Both the position numbers and the translations under genes were made by a program. The notes beneath the pieces were generated by a model. The model did not search any database, had not been told where the DNA came from, and was given only the letters and a program-made list of their open reading frames with translations. Of a stretch of 64,000 nt of DNA, positions 21,955 through 33,329 are shown piece by piece (the first letter of the stretch is position 1; every line of letters starts with the position of its first letter). Origin of the DNA: Ryuthela nishihirai (Eukaryota; Arthropoda; Arachnida; Araneae; Heptathelidae); the NCBI GenBank assembly GCA_038380435.1, contig JAWZYU010000004.1, positions 24,588,001 to 24,652,000 on the forward strand, written 5' to 3'.

Positions 21955-22925
21955 GATACCTATGTGTACTTATATATGTCGCGGTGTTTGTAGTAAGTGG
22001 GAGTTATTCTGAAACCATTGAGTTTACTTACCTCTAGGAGACGTTGCCCATTGCCATTGCAGCTACCAATACCAAAAGGTCCTATCACTCCTCCCCAAAG
22101 CTCAGAGTCAGTACCAACTTTGTCATTGAAGTCACCTAGAACAAGGGTAATATCTCCTTTCTTGACAGAATTCAAAATATCTTTGTCAGAAAATTTTCTA
22201 TAAGAAACCTTTCATTAATGCCTATTCATATCCATCACTGGCGTGTCTGCTGAAAAGCAGACGTACGCCTTGGCGATGTTTATTATTTTCCCTCCCTGAA
22301 AAGAGAAATTTAAGATTATTTTTAAGAATCTGACCTTTATCAGTCCATCTGGTCTCTTGCAAGCCGAGAATATCTAAATTATAATGGTGGAATTCTTGTG
22401 TGAGGACATCAAGAGAAAAAGCTCTGTGCAGAGTCCTCACATTCCAACTACCTATGGAGAGAAAATGGTTAGTGGGATGGTTAAAGAAACTATGTGTATT
22501 GAGAGAGGGAATCCCGACAATATCAAACAGCCCCCTAATCGCAGACATGGGGCAAAGACCCGTTCCCCCACCACTAAAGGCTGAAGCCATCTACACTGGA
22601 AGACTTCCTCCAATGTAGAATTTGACGATGCCAATAGAAGCAATAGTTCAGGTGCCTGCGATGACCTCTGCTCATGATTATCCACCAGCTGATAAACATA
22701 TTCTGTGAATCTATTCACTTGGGGCTATTAATCTACAAATAAATAGAAAACACAGCGGAAGATTTTCCCTCCACAGAAGCCCACCAGTGCAGCAAAATCA
22801 GGATCCATAATCCAGCTCAGAGCCTTAATCCAGTCCAGTAAGTTTATAAGGTCAGCACCAGGACGCTGTGTGGTTGACCACTCCTCAGCAGGCAGGGTAG
22901 AAAAAAAAAGAAAATTAGCCATCGT
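21955..22925 (-). mobile_element. RTE/CFDP2-like non-LTR retrotransposon, 5' fragment
   Basis: Minus-strand 5' leader plus endonuclease region only. Frames at 22,590-22,222 (GSWNVRTLHRAFSLDVL, LGLQETRWTDKG) and 22,175-21,960 (ITLVLGDFNDKVGTDSELW) match the apurinic-like endonuclease of the copies at 27.8 kb and 60 kb. An internal deletion removes about 100 bp between them, and the element stops before the reverse transcriptase. Its truncated 3' side is atypical, since 5' truncation is usual for this class; a later deletion is likely. Confidence 0.85.
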
Positions 22926-23880
22926 GTTGTTAAATCATTTCTATTCGATAAATATTTGATGACCTGAAAAATGTTCACAATGAGATCTGGGTTTCACCAT
23001 TTCTATTTTATTTTCTTTAACATTTAATACGTAATACATAAATAGCATATGAAAGTAAAACAAAAATTGGTATGAAATCATGAGTAATTACACTTATCAA
23101 AGATAACAAATTAGAATATTTTAATAACTACATACATAATGTACAAATACAGCACATCGTATATTATACAGGGTGTCCCTGAATTCATGGCCCAAACATG
23201 AGGGGATGGTAGTACACACCGAACCCACCAATATTCGTCGGGGTTAGACGCGATTCTGGAGTCCAGAGGTACTTTCGAGACAATGTTTGCCAATCGATGG
23301 GGTGGAGAGATAGCAGGGACAAATATAGAACGCTTGTCACTTCTCTTTCCGTCAAAGTACCTTTCGAGATGCACGGGAGATAAATGCGGCAGTAAAAGAA
23401 GATAAAAGTTCTAAAAGATCTAAATAAAAGAAGATAAAAACAAGAGATAAAGAAAAGCAGAAATGATTTGTGGTTATGTAGGGAGGCGCGCGAGTGACGT
23501 GTGTCGTTTGTTACAGATTCCATTTGTGAAGAGAAGCAGATTGTCAGCAGAATTGTATCCATTGGTAAAAAGAGTAATTAAAAAAGATCAAGGAAGAGAA
23601 AGAAAAGATTGTCCAGATGGCAAATGGGGGTCGATGCAGGAGGAAGAGAAATTCACCTCTATTCCACTCATTATATTTACAAGAGGAAACAATCGGCAAT
23701 TGAAGAGATTTTTGGAACGTCTGAGTTGAAGGGAGCAGCGCCCCCTTCCCATTTTTTCGCTAATATTTAAGTCAATCGCTTGGTTTCACAAAGCAGCTGA
23801 AGGAGTAAGGTGGCTTTTGATGACGTCATTGCGAGACACGATTTGTGATTTTACTAGTAAAAGATAATCTTCTGCAAGGA
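22926..23880. other. Intergenic stretch with a possible mariner-type end
   Basis: A TACAGGGTGTCCCTGAATTC sequence at 23,168 looks like a mariner-type terminal repeat. No matching partner end was found nearby, so this may be a solo remnant. Frames at 23,185-23,562 and 23,463-23,729 have no recognisable domains. Confidence 0.35.
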
Positions 23881-24135
23881 TTGGGTTGGGTTGTTTTACC
23901 TCTGAGCGGCACTTTTTTGCACACCATGGGCTAAATGGCCAGGTCACATGGACCCCGAAGGCTCAGAGAAGTTGGGGGAGGGGACCCACTGGAATAGCTG
24001 TTGGAAGACAGATGGTAGCCTCCCGTCAAGGCCATCCAGCGTGTTCTTTAACGTGCACAGGGTATGTCTCTCCCGCACGCGGCACCATGGCTTAACGTCC
24101 CATCCGACGGACGGCGCTTCTGCAAGGATGCAACC
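23880..24135 (-). repeat. SINE-B copy (tRNA head missing)
   Basis: Starts with GTTTTACCTCTGAGCGGCAC and runs through GACCCACTGGAATAGCTGTT to CCCATCCGACGGACGG, nearly identical to 45,000-45,225. On the minus strand this is the 3' half of the SINE. Confidence 0.85.
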
Positions 24136-25766
24136 AGATTCATTTTAAGGAAACTACCGTCCCCATGTGGATGGATGTTGGAGAGTGTTTTAACGAAGGA
24201 ATGGCATACACTCAGATGTGTAAGTGAGCTTATATTATCGTCAGAGTGCCTAATTGAGGTTCCTGAAAGCTGGTGAAATTATGAAAATGAAATGTGGAAG
24301 TATGGAAAACAAAACAATAAAGGTATCATACTCATTAGTAATAGTTTCGTAACAAACAAAAAGGAAAAAAAATGATTCATATATTTGTGAAAAATGTATT
24401 TCCAAATTATTATTACTTTAAGGAGAAAACGTTGGCCATTTGAAGTTTAAATTAATACCCAAAATTACCTGTACCTTGGCTTTACTGAAACCCCCTACAT
24501 GGAATAAACTATTATTATTATTATGTACCATTTAAACAAAATGATATATGCAAATTTGATTAAGTTTTGCCGATTTGAGGAGAGAAAAGAGTAGGGACGT
24601 CCCGGGGAATCCGAATCCCTCCCCCTCCTCCGAAAATCCGATCGTCTTCTGCGAAATCTCCAACTTGTCAACCTGCTTTGAAATGAAAACAGCCGTCTTT
24701 GTATCGTTTGTTTAAGCCCCACAGTGTGCTATGTCCGACACTAAAAATCGATTAAAAGAAACAATTTTAAAATCTCATTCCACATAGATATCATTTTAAC
24801 CTTTCCTCTTCGGTGAAATATTCCAATAACTGGGAAACCCTACTGAAAATTTCCGACTCACCCCGAAGAAACTAAATGCTCAGATCCCCCAAAACTAAGT
24901 TCTCGGATCCACCCCTGAGCTTCTCCCCCCTCCCAGAAACTAAACCCTGGGTACGAGTATGGGGAGAGCAGATCTCTTGGGTTGGTTCTGCAACTTCGTA
25001 ACGGTCTCATTAGACTGACTCTTCGTGCGTCAGTCTCCTGCACTGTCATTCGTTGCAAAAAAAACTCTTCTGTGTGTTGCTTGACCATATGTCTTTAGAG
25101 AGCAAAAAAAGATGAGAAAGGCTCGGCTCACAAGGTCACATTGGTTCGTATCTCCGTAAAATATCCAACGGCATGACCTTCAGACTGACAGTGAGCACCG
25201 TTCCTGGCGGAAATGCGCTGTTTCCGCTCCACGCGTAGCAGTTAGTCAGTCTTTGAGCACGGCCACACTGAAAGCGATTGGAGAGATTCAAGCGTCATAA
25301 ACGTTATCAAAATTTCCGGCTTCTTAAAAGTAAGAGAATTTCGATTGGTGGTACTGTAGGCTTCTGCAACGGCTTTCCGTTTGGTGGCCCTCTTCCTTTC
25401 GTCATTGAAATCCCTTCGTCAGCCTTTTCTCTCTCCTTCCTTTTGGGAAATGCGCTTGGCAGAAACGCAGAGCATGCGCACTGCGCCCAAGCGAACGACA
25501 TCTGCGGCGGCCGAAAAATCTTTATCAGATGCTGCGAGGAAGTTGGCGGCAGGCGATCACGTCGTAGTGGAAATGGCGCAATTTCGGGAAACATCCTTGC
25601 TCCGAAGAGCAAAACGCGGACTCTCAACTCATTTAGGAAAGTTAATCTATGTTTATTTGCTCTCTTCAAGGCCTAAGTATAGGCTGTGGGATTGGGACAC
25701 AATTTAATGGGATTACTAATTCAGATGGCCTAACTTTCTCGTACTCAACGTTACAAATATAAATAA
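24136..25766. other. Unassigned stretch, possible host sequence
   Basis: Non-coding AT-rich DNA to about 24,900, then a more GC-balanced part. Overlapping open frames at 25,278-25,707 on both strands prevent a confident coding call, and no domain is recognised. A short ATT microsatellite lies at 24,507-24,520. Confidence 0.3.
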
Positions 25767-25950
25767 ACCCTCAAGCAGCTGCTTGCCACAGAGGTCTAAC
25801 AGGAGCCTGTCAGTTTATATGCCACAGTAGGAAATCTGAGAGGATGGCAGGACCTCAGCAGAAAAACGACACACACATCCATGCCTAATCCGGGGCTCGA
25901 ACCCAGGTCCCTTAGATCAGTAGCCAAGCGTGCTAACCACTCGGCCACGG
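25767..25950 (-). repeat. SINE-A copy, full length
   Basis: tRNA-derived SINE on the minus strand. The head reads GGCCGAGTGGTTAGCACGCT, then a B-box-like GGGTTCGAGCCCC. The body includes GGCATATAAACTGACAGGCTCC and ends CTGCTTGAGGG before a TTTA-rich tail. The A/B boxes give an internal RNA polymerase III promoter in such SINEs. Confidence 0.9.
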
Positions 25951-26970
25951 GACGGCTATATAACATATAATAAATAAGAAATAGATGAAAAATTTGAAGT
26001 TATATTTTAAGTAAAGGATGTAAGGAAAACAGTTTCCGCAGTTATTGTTGTGGCTGCGTCAGATCTTCAATCGGAAACTCTTACAATGAATAAAATGAAA
26101 TGATCAAATGCTTCGTGCTAATTTTGAGTGTTTCTGCGAATGTCAAATGCATTCCAAAAGTCACGGGGCCACTTCCCGTACTTATGGAAGCTCAAGCTCG
26201 CAGTTCTCTTTAATAAATTACAGCTGATTCTGAGTTCTTCATCTTATTGCTCTTCGTGTGTGGATATGTCTGTTGATGACGTCACTCCCTAGCTGAAGGC
26301 AGAGGCAGCGCCGCATTGGCTCCCCGGGAAACATTGAGGCCGAGAATTGACCGGGAGACGGCGTCTGCCTCTTATCGATCCGAGTAAAGCCCCCAGATGC
26401 AATCATTTGCATTCGCAGAGAGAAAAAGTCGTTTTTCGGTTCTTCCCTTCTAATGAGGAGAAAATGTACAGTGTAGGGAGAAAAAGTCTCCTCGGTGGGT
26501 AAGGTGACGGAAGTGGGGGGAAGGGGGTAAAACTAAATAAATAAAAAATATATATTTTAACTAAATGTATTTGGTAGGCTCCTGTCAGACCTCTGTGGCA
26601 AGCAGATGCTTCAGGGGGATTAATAAGGCAGCCGGATTCCAACCATCCGAATGAGATTGATTTGAATGGTTCCTTGGATTGGATGGAACGGTCATTTTGG
26701 ATCAGCAACCATCAGGTGTCGTGCATTATCAGTGAGCAATTGAGGATTACCCAACAGGCGCCGACATTCGTAGGAGCATCAAAATATCGAAACTCATTTT
26801 TTTTTCAACATATTTAATAAGACATTTCGCAATCGATATAATCTAGTACTTACGTTATATAAAAATATTACCTCTAATTTTTTTTTATCTAAATTAGTGA
26901 CAAAGAACAGATATTTATATTTTTATATCTTTTTTTATCGTTCAGTAGCTGCAGATTGACAAACAGGATT
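25951..26970. other. Non-coding stretch with a SINE-A tail fragment
   Basis: A short SINE-A 3' end (GGCTCCTGTCAGACCTCTGT to TTCAGGGGG) lies at 26,577-26,620. Right after it a GATGGAACGGTCATTTTGGA sequence recurs at 46,563, so a small shared repeat follows SINE-A at both sites. The rest is AT-rich and shows no gene. Confidence 0.55.
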
Positions 26971-27150
26971 ATGAACAGCGTGCCTAAGGGGATCAGAAAA
27001 AGGGGGAGACTAAGAAGCGATGGGCAGACAATGTCAAACATGACCTTGCTAGAATTGGCCTAGAGTGGCCAAATGCAGCAGCTGTAGCTCAGGACAGACA
27101 CGTTTCGAGAGGAAAATTTCACAGTCTGGTTGGAGCTCCGTAGCCCATGG
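26971..27150 (+). mobile_element. RTE/CFDP2-like 3' end fragment
   Basis: Matches the last 180 bp of the element at 27.6-30.8 kb: the conserved GGGCAGACAATGTCAAAC, GTAGCTCAGGACAGAC and CCGTAGCCCATGGCTGCAT. Diverged and frame-broken. This is a typical 5'-truncated insertion. Confidence 0.85.
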
Positions 27151-27636
27151 CTGCATCAGGATTTTGTACGTATGTATGTAACGAGCTGCGTACATTTCTT
27201 CCATTCGAAACCTTCTGCGCTGATTTTCGATGATGTGGGGGAGGGGAGAAGAAAAGGATTGGTTGTTTACAATATGCATTATTTTGGTTTAGAGAGACTT
27301 AGATTCCTAAAATTTGAAATATAAAGTCCAAATGAATTAGGAAAATAATATGAAGTTTTAGAATTTTAGAGAACACTTATTGAATCACAATTCTGTGACA
27401 TTGAATAGCAGTTGCGTGTTGCGTATTTTGAAAACATATTGTTGTACTTTAATTAAAATCTTAATCACTATCCAACAGGAAAGGACTTACTTCAGATATT
27501 TCGACAAGAAGTGAATATCATCCCTACTATCCTGCATTACCGATCAAAATGCTATTTTAATCTACTGGAACAATAATAAAACAGCTTGGATAGTGATTAA
27601 GATTTTAATTTAACTCAGCTATGTTTAGCAAATCTT
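27151..27636. other. AT-rich spacer
   Basis: No gene seen. An imperfect inverted pair (TTTAATTAAAATCTTAATCACTATCCAA at about 27,440-27,470 and its inverse near 27,582-27,610) encloses about 110 bp and could be a short MITE or hairpin. Confidence 0.4.
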
Positions 27637-30600
27637 CCGCTGTGTTTTCTGTTTGTTTGTGGGTTGACAGCCCCAAGTGAATATATTCACAGGATATGTT
27701 TATCAGCTGGTGGATAATCCTGAGCAGAAGTCATCGCAGGCACCTGAACTCTTTGCTTCTATTGGCATCGTCAAATTTTACATTCGAGGAAGTCTTCCAG
27801 TGTAGATGGCTTCAGCCTTTAGTAGTGGGGGAACGGGTCTTTGCCCCATGTCTGCGATTAGGGGGCTGTTTGATATAGTCGGCATTCCCTCTCTCAATAA
27901 ACATAGTTTTTTTAAACATCCCACTAACCATTTTCTCTCCATAGGTAGTTGGAATGTGAGGACTCTGCACAGAGCTTTTTCTCTTGATGTCCTCACACAA
28001 GAATTCCACCGTTATAATTTAGATATTCTCGGCTTGCAAGAGACCAGATGGACAGATAAAGGTCAGATTCTTAAAAATAATCTTAAATTTCTCTTTTCAG
28101 GGAGGGACGACAATAAGCATCACCAAGGCGTGGGTCTGCTTCTCAGCAGACACGCTAGCGATGCTCTTCTAGGATATGAGTGCATTAATGAAAGGTTTCT
28201 TACAGCAAAATTTCAGACAAGCATTAAAGACTTGAATGTTATCTGCTGTTATGCCCCCACTGCGGATGCCGATGAGGATGAGAAGGATAGGTTTTATGAA
28301 CAACTTCAGGATATTTTGAATTCTGTCAAGAAAGGAGATATTACCCTTGTTCTTGGTGACTTCAATGCCAAAGTTGGTACTGACTCTGACCTTTGGGGAG
28401 GAGTAATAGGTCCTTTTGGTATTGGTAGCTGCAATGGCAATGGGCAACGTCTCCTACAGGTAAGTAAACTCAATGGATTCAGAATAACTAACACTTATTA
28501 CAAACACCGCGACATACATAAGTACACATGGGTTTCACCTGATGGGCTGCATAAGAATATGATTGATTACATGTTAATTAACAGCAAATGGGCTAGTTCT
28601 GTTAGGAATACCAGGGCATATAGGGGACCTGAAATTGGATCTGACCATCACCTTGTTAAAAGTGTGTTGCAACTTAAACTTAAACAGTGTTGTGCTAGGG
28701 TTAAAAAAATTACTTTTAATACTGAAGCTCTGAAAGATCCAGTTATAGCCAAAGCTTACCATGATAGGTTACTTAGTCATTATGACAGTCATGGTTTGCT
28801 TACTACTGAAGTTGAGGAAGAATGGGATCATTTTAAACAGGCTTTTTTGGACACTAACAGTACTCTTTTAGGAAAAAAGGAGCAGAAGAGGCAAGATTTT
28901 CTGAGTGATAAGGCACTTGAGCTTATTTTGGAAAGAAAGAACTGCAGGAATGTCCTTAATCAATAATCTACTAGTCCTAATAGAAAGCATTACAGAGACC
29001 TTAATAAACTTGTAAAGGATCAGTTAGCTGCTGATAAGAATCTTTGGCTTGATGGTTTGGCTGACAAAGCCGAGGAAGCAGTTAGACAGCACAACAGCAG
29101 AGAGCTGTACCAGATAGTTAATGTTTTGTGTGGTAGAAAACGGACAGGCATACAAGGATTGAAGGATAAACAAGGTAAGGTTATAGAAGGGGAGGATTCT
29201 GTCATGGCTAGGTGGGCTGAGCATTTCAGTGATGTTCTAAACAATGTAGTTAGTTCTACTCCCATTGTTTGCAATGATGATAGATGCATTGGTGACTTTA
29301 ATATTGGCCCTATAACACAATCTGAAGTTCTTTTGGCTGTTTCTAAACTTAAACTTCATAAATCCCCAGGGGTAGATGAAATTACTACGGAAATGCTTAG
29401 AGCTGGGAATGTTTCGGTTACCACTTGGATGACTGAAATTCTGAATATCTTTTATGATAAAGGCAGGTTCCTAAGGATTTTACCAGAGCTATTGTTATCC
29501 CTATTTTCAAAAAAGGTGATCGCAGTTCTTGTGATAACTATAGGGGTATCAGCCTACTCTCTGTTCCAGGTAAAGTTCTTTCCATGATTGTGCTTAATAG
29601 AATTAAGAATCTGGTTGACAGTCAATTGCGTGATGAGCAATGTGGATTCAGAAGTGGTAGGGGATGTGTGGATCAGATATTTTCACTTAGGCAGATTCTT
29701 GAGAAATGTTTAGAGTTTCAGAAACCTTTGGTTGCTAGCGTTGTTGATTTCAAAAAGGCTTTCGACTCTGTTGATCGTCATAATTTGTGGTTGATTGTGA
29801 GATCATATGGTATACCAGACAAGTTAGTTAAAATAATGAAAGCTCTCTATAATAACACTGAGTCGTGTGTGAGAGTTGGTAAGGCTTGTAGCAATTGGTT
29901 TAGCATTACTTCTGGTGTTCGACAAGGGTACATTTTTTCTCCTTTTCTCTTTAGCTTGGTTATTGATTATGTTATGCGAAATTCACTTCAAGAGAAAGAT
30001 TTTGGCCTTAAATGGGCTGGAGATACGAAAATTTCTTTAGATTATGCTGATGATTTAGCCCTTTTGGCAAATGATGTTGATGAGATGAACTCTTTCATTC
30101 CAGCTGTTGATGAGACTGGTAGTAGAGTAGGTTTGGTTATAAACAGAGAGAAAACTAAAGTGATGAAAATTGGTCAGGCAGGCTGTGATTCAGTTAATCT
30201 CAATGGTTGCAGTCTTGGATTGCTGCCGGGACTTTTAAGAACCTATGGAGAGTGTGGAGAAATAGGCGTATACACCTAAAGACTAAAATTAGACTGTATA
30301 ATAGTTTGGTTCTTTCTAGGGTTAGTTATGGTAGGGAAACTTGGACACTTTGTAAACAAGATAACAGGAAACTAGATGCTTTTGATTCCAGATGCTTACG
30401 CAGTATCTTGGGCATTAGGTGGTTCAACTTTGTAACTAATGATGAGATTAGGCAAAGGAGTTTGCAACCTCCTTTAAGCAGCATATTGTGCAGAGAGAGA
30501 CTCCGTTGGTTTGGCCATGTTGCCCGTATGAATAATTATAGATTGGCGAATACGGTTATGAACAGTGTGCCTAAAGGCCTCAGAAAGAAGGGGAGACCTA

Positions 30601-30760
30601 GGATGCGGTGGGCAGACAATGTCAAACAGGACCTTGTTAGAATTGGTGTGCAGTGGCCAGATGCAGTAGATGTAGCTCAGGATAGACTTGCTTGGAGAAC
30701 TAATTTGCACGGTCTGGTTGGACCTCCGTAGCCCATGGCTGCATGATGATGATGATGATT
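27637..30760 (+). mobile_element. RTE/CFDP2-like non-LTR retrotransposon, near full length
   Basis: Leader sequence shared with the copies at 22.6-22.9 kb and 60.7 kb, one long broken ORF (endonuclease, then reverse transcriptase), and a 3' end with a short ATG/GAT microsatellite tail. Single-ORF layout, short repeat tail and CFDP2-like endonuclease fit the RTE group. The clade call is from motif recognition, not a tree. Confidence 0.88.
27806..30731 (+). pseudogene. Endonuclease/reverse transcriptase polyprotein, degraded
   Basis: The endonuclease is in the first frame (27,806-28,966): GSWNVRTL, LGLQETRW, GDFNAKVG and GSDHHLVKS are its catalytic signatures. An in-frame TAA at 28,964-28,966 interrupts it where the 59-kb copy has a tyrosine codon. 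The same frame resumes to a frameshift near 29,465. The reverse transcriptase palm (GFRSGRGCVDQI, FKKAFDSVDR, SGVRQG and the catalytic YADD at about 30,039) lies in 29,584-30,279. A deletion of roughly 85 bp near 30,215 shifts the C-terminal part into 30,207-30,731 (RLRWFGHVARM). The enzyme normally nicks target DNA and primes reverse transcription there; this copy cannot encode it whole. Confidence 0.88.
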
Positions 30761-31570
30761 AATCTCTTATGTTGTTGTACATTTATTTTTTCTTTGTTTC
30801 TTTTTGAGTGGGGGGGGGGGATATAATTTTTTCAAAAGATTAAAAAGTAGGTAATCAATAAGCAAGTATTATAAAAAGCAACTAATAAATAAATAAAAAC
30901 TAGTGATATATTTTGCATAGACCATATGGATTAGTTTATGATGATGAAAGCAAGACTGAGGCTTCAGAAGGTCAATTTACTCGAAATGAGGATCCCTCAG
31001 ATTTGAATTACATCAGTGAAACAAATCAAATAGTTACTTCTTTTTCAAAAGCAAACCCATAAAAATAAAACATCCCTTCAATGCAGGGCCGCATTTACCA
31101 TTAGGCGCAAGCTGGGGCCTCACTCTCTATGGGGCCACATTTCAAAATCTTACTCCTCACAAACAACAATACAAAAACAGCCTACTTATAGTTGCAAAAT
31201 GAAATACTTATTTTTAAATACGAATCACTAGCGAAAACTAAAATGTGGAATTTATCTTTAACGTTTATTGAATGTGAATTGACAGATTCTTTAAATTGTG
31301 ATGATTTAATTAATGGTTTCGCCAAAGAGAAAGCGCGCACTTGGATGATTTTTGATCGAAAAGTTTTTAGTTAAATGCTTATCAAGAAATGTTCAATTTT
31401 GTAATTTGGTAGTAAACTGCAATTCAGGCCAAAAATATTTTAATGAATCTTAGTAATGTCTACATTTTTGTTTACTGGGATTGAGTTATATTTTTCAGAT
31501 TATTTTTCTACAGTTCTTTAAATAAATATTTTGCTTGAACCAAAAACCAAATATTGCAAAAAACCTAAGT
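30761..31570. other. AT-rich spacer
   Basis: A G run at 30,812-30,821 and otherwise AT-rich DNA. The 60-codon frame at 31,192-31,374 has no recognised homology. A GGGCCGCATTTACCATTAGG sequence near 31,086 introduces the GGCCTC-rich style of the next array. Confidence 0.4.
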
Positions 31571-31572
31571 AA

Positions 31573-32070
31573 AGGGGCCTCGAATCTAATGTGTGCCTCG
31601 GGCCTCAAAAAGTTTAGTAAGGAGGCCTCGAACTAATGTGCTCATAGGGCCTCAAAACGTTTAGTAAGGAGGCCTGGAACTAATGTGCTCATAGGGCATC
31701 AAAAAGTTTAGTAAGGAGGCCTCGAACTAATGTGCTCATAGGGCATCAAAAGTTTAGTAAGGAGGCCTCGAACTAATGTGCTCATAAGGCAGCAAAAAAT
31801 TTAGTAAGGAGGCCTCGAACTAATGTGCTCATAGGGCATCAAAACGTTTAGTAAGGAGGCCTCGAACTAATGTGCTCATAGGGCATCAAAACGTTTAGTA
31901 AGGAGGCCTCGAACTAATGTGCTCATAAGGCCTCAAAAAGTTTAGTAAGGAGGCCTCGAACTAATGTGCTCAAAGGGCCTCAAAAGGTTTAGCTTGAATT
32001 TAATGTGCGCCTAGGGCCTCAAATTTTTCAACAAGGGGGCCTCGAATTTAATGTGTGCCTAGGGCCACAT
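31573..32070 (+). repeat. 46-47-bp tandem array (GGCCTCGAACTAATGTGCTC)
   Basis: About ten head-to-tail units, each carrying GGCCTCGAACTAATGTGCTC, GGGC(C/A)TCAAAA and GTTTAGTAAGGA. Central units are nearly identical; edge units diverge (GAATTTAATGTGCGCC). This is a minisatellite. Confidence 0.9.
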
Positions 32071-32090
32071 AGAGACGACTCTGCCTCAAG

Positions 32091-32229
32091 CAGTAGCTTG
32101 CCAGAGGTCTGACAGTTTATACGTCATAGTAGAATGTCTGAGAAGATGGCGGGACCTCAGCAGAAAACCATACATGCCTTACCCGAGCTTCGAATCCAGA
32201 TCCCTTATATCAGTAGTCAAGAGCGCTAA
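32091..32229 (-). repeat. SINE-A copy, diverged and truncated
   Basis: CCTCAAGCAGTAGCTTGCC through CTTCGAATCCAGATCCC to AGTAGTCAAGAGCGCTAA matches SINE-A on the minus strand without its first A-box bases. It abuts the start of copy 3. Confidence 0.8.
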
Positions 32230-32771
32230 AGCACGCTCACGCACGTACACACGCACGCGCACACATACAATTATAGAGACGAACATGAAACAAGTATGTG
32301 ACAAAATAGATATACGAAGAGAGACAAAAACTTAGTCTAACGCATTCATGTGTGCATGGTGACATACACTTAGAAACACATCCATCTCTTAACCACAGAT
32401 ATAAACATGTACATATCCGTACTTTGTATAAGATCAGGGAAACTCTCACATTCTCGTACATACATAATCTTTACATAGTCATAGGTTATGACTATGTAAA
32501 ATTAAACAGGATTTTTATTCTGCCTGAAAGTAATAAGAGCTATTCAGATTGTCTTCCGTTTACTCGAATCAGACTTAAAATGAATGTAGTCAACATACTA
32601 TAATTTCTTATTATAATGACTGTTCATACTATTGTATTAATTTCTAAACAGACAAACTTTCCTTTTCATATGTTAGGAGTTGAAAGGTATATCGTATTTT
32701 AACGTGTATAAGGAACCTTTTTTTTGCCAAAAATAGCGGGGTTTCTTATACATGGAGAGTGTTATAAATAT

Positions 32772-33316
32772 TGTTGCGGATTACAAAAAATGGATAGCCA
32801 CTGAGCGTGAGTATTAAAAACTATATTTCAAAACCAAATTCAATACAAGGTAAATTGTTACAAAGGAAATATGGATGAAGTATCTTATTAACAAATCAAC
32901 TATTAACCATATACAAGTCATCAATTTTCCTGCGCAGAGCATACAACATTAGCTCTGTCTATTCCACTAAATATTACCTTTTACTTGATTTACCATGTCA
33001 CCCGAAGATCTTCAAGCATTAACAAGTTCTCGTCCTGTGCTAGTAACTTATCACACACTAGCCGAACAAAAAGACAGTCCGTGCACACATCACGTAAACA
33101 GAACCTTCTTTTTACTTCCCGTGTACACATCACATAAAGATAATTCTTTATACTTAACGCGCACTGTCTCAGAACAGCTAACCGTCCATTTTCGAACTCT
33201 AGACCGTTACAACACAAGACCGTTACACGCTCCACTGTTCTTCAAATTCTCCCAAAGTTCTTATTCGTTGGCTGAAACATTTTGCTTTCGGTTGCCAGAT
33301 TCCTTCTGTCGTAACA
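32772..33316 (-). repeat. Gypsy 3' LTR (545 bp)
   Basis: Starts TGTTGCGGATTACAAAA and ends TCGTAACA on the + strand (TG...CA ends). It carries one copy of the 40-bp unit CACATCACGTAAACAGAACC... at 33,086-33,125 plus a diverged one. Followed by the polypurine tract. Confidence 0.93.
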
Positions 33317-33329
33317 CTGCCCCCTTCCT
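33317..33329 (-). other. Polypurine tract
   Basis: Minus-strand AGGAAGGGGGCAG directly before the 3' LTR; the usual primer for plus-strand synthesis. Confidence 0.8.

Noticed and set aside
23111..23562. Mariner transposase fragment
   Set aside because: One end resembles a mariner terminal repeat, but the frames here show no transposase motif and no second end was found.
25278..25707. Host coding exon
   Set aside because: Three overlapping frames on both strands are equally open, reflecting GC-richer composition rather than a clear gene.
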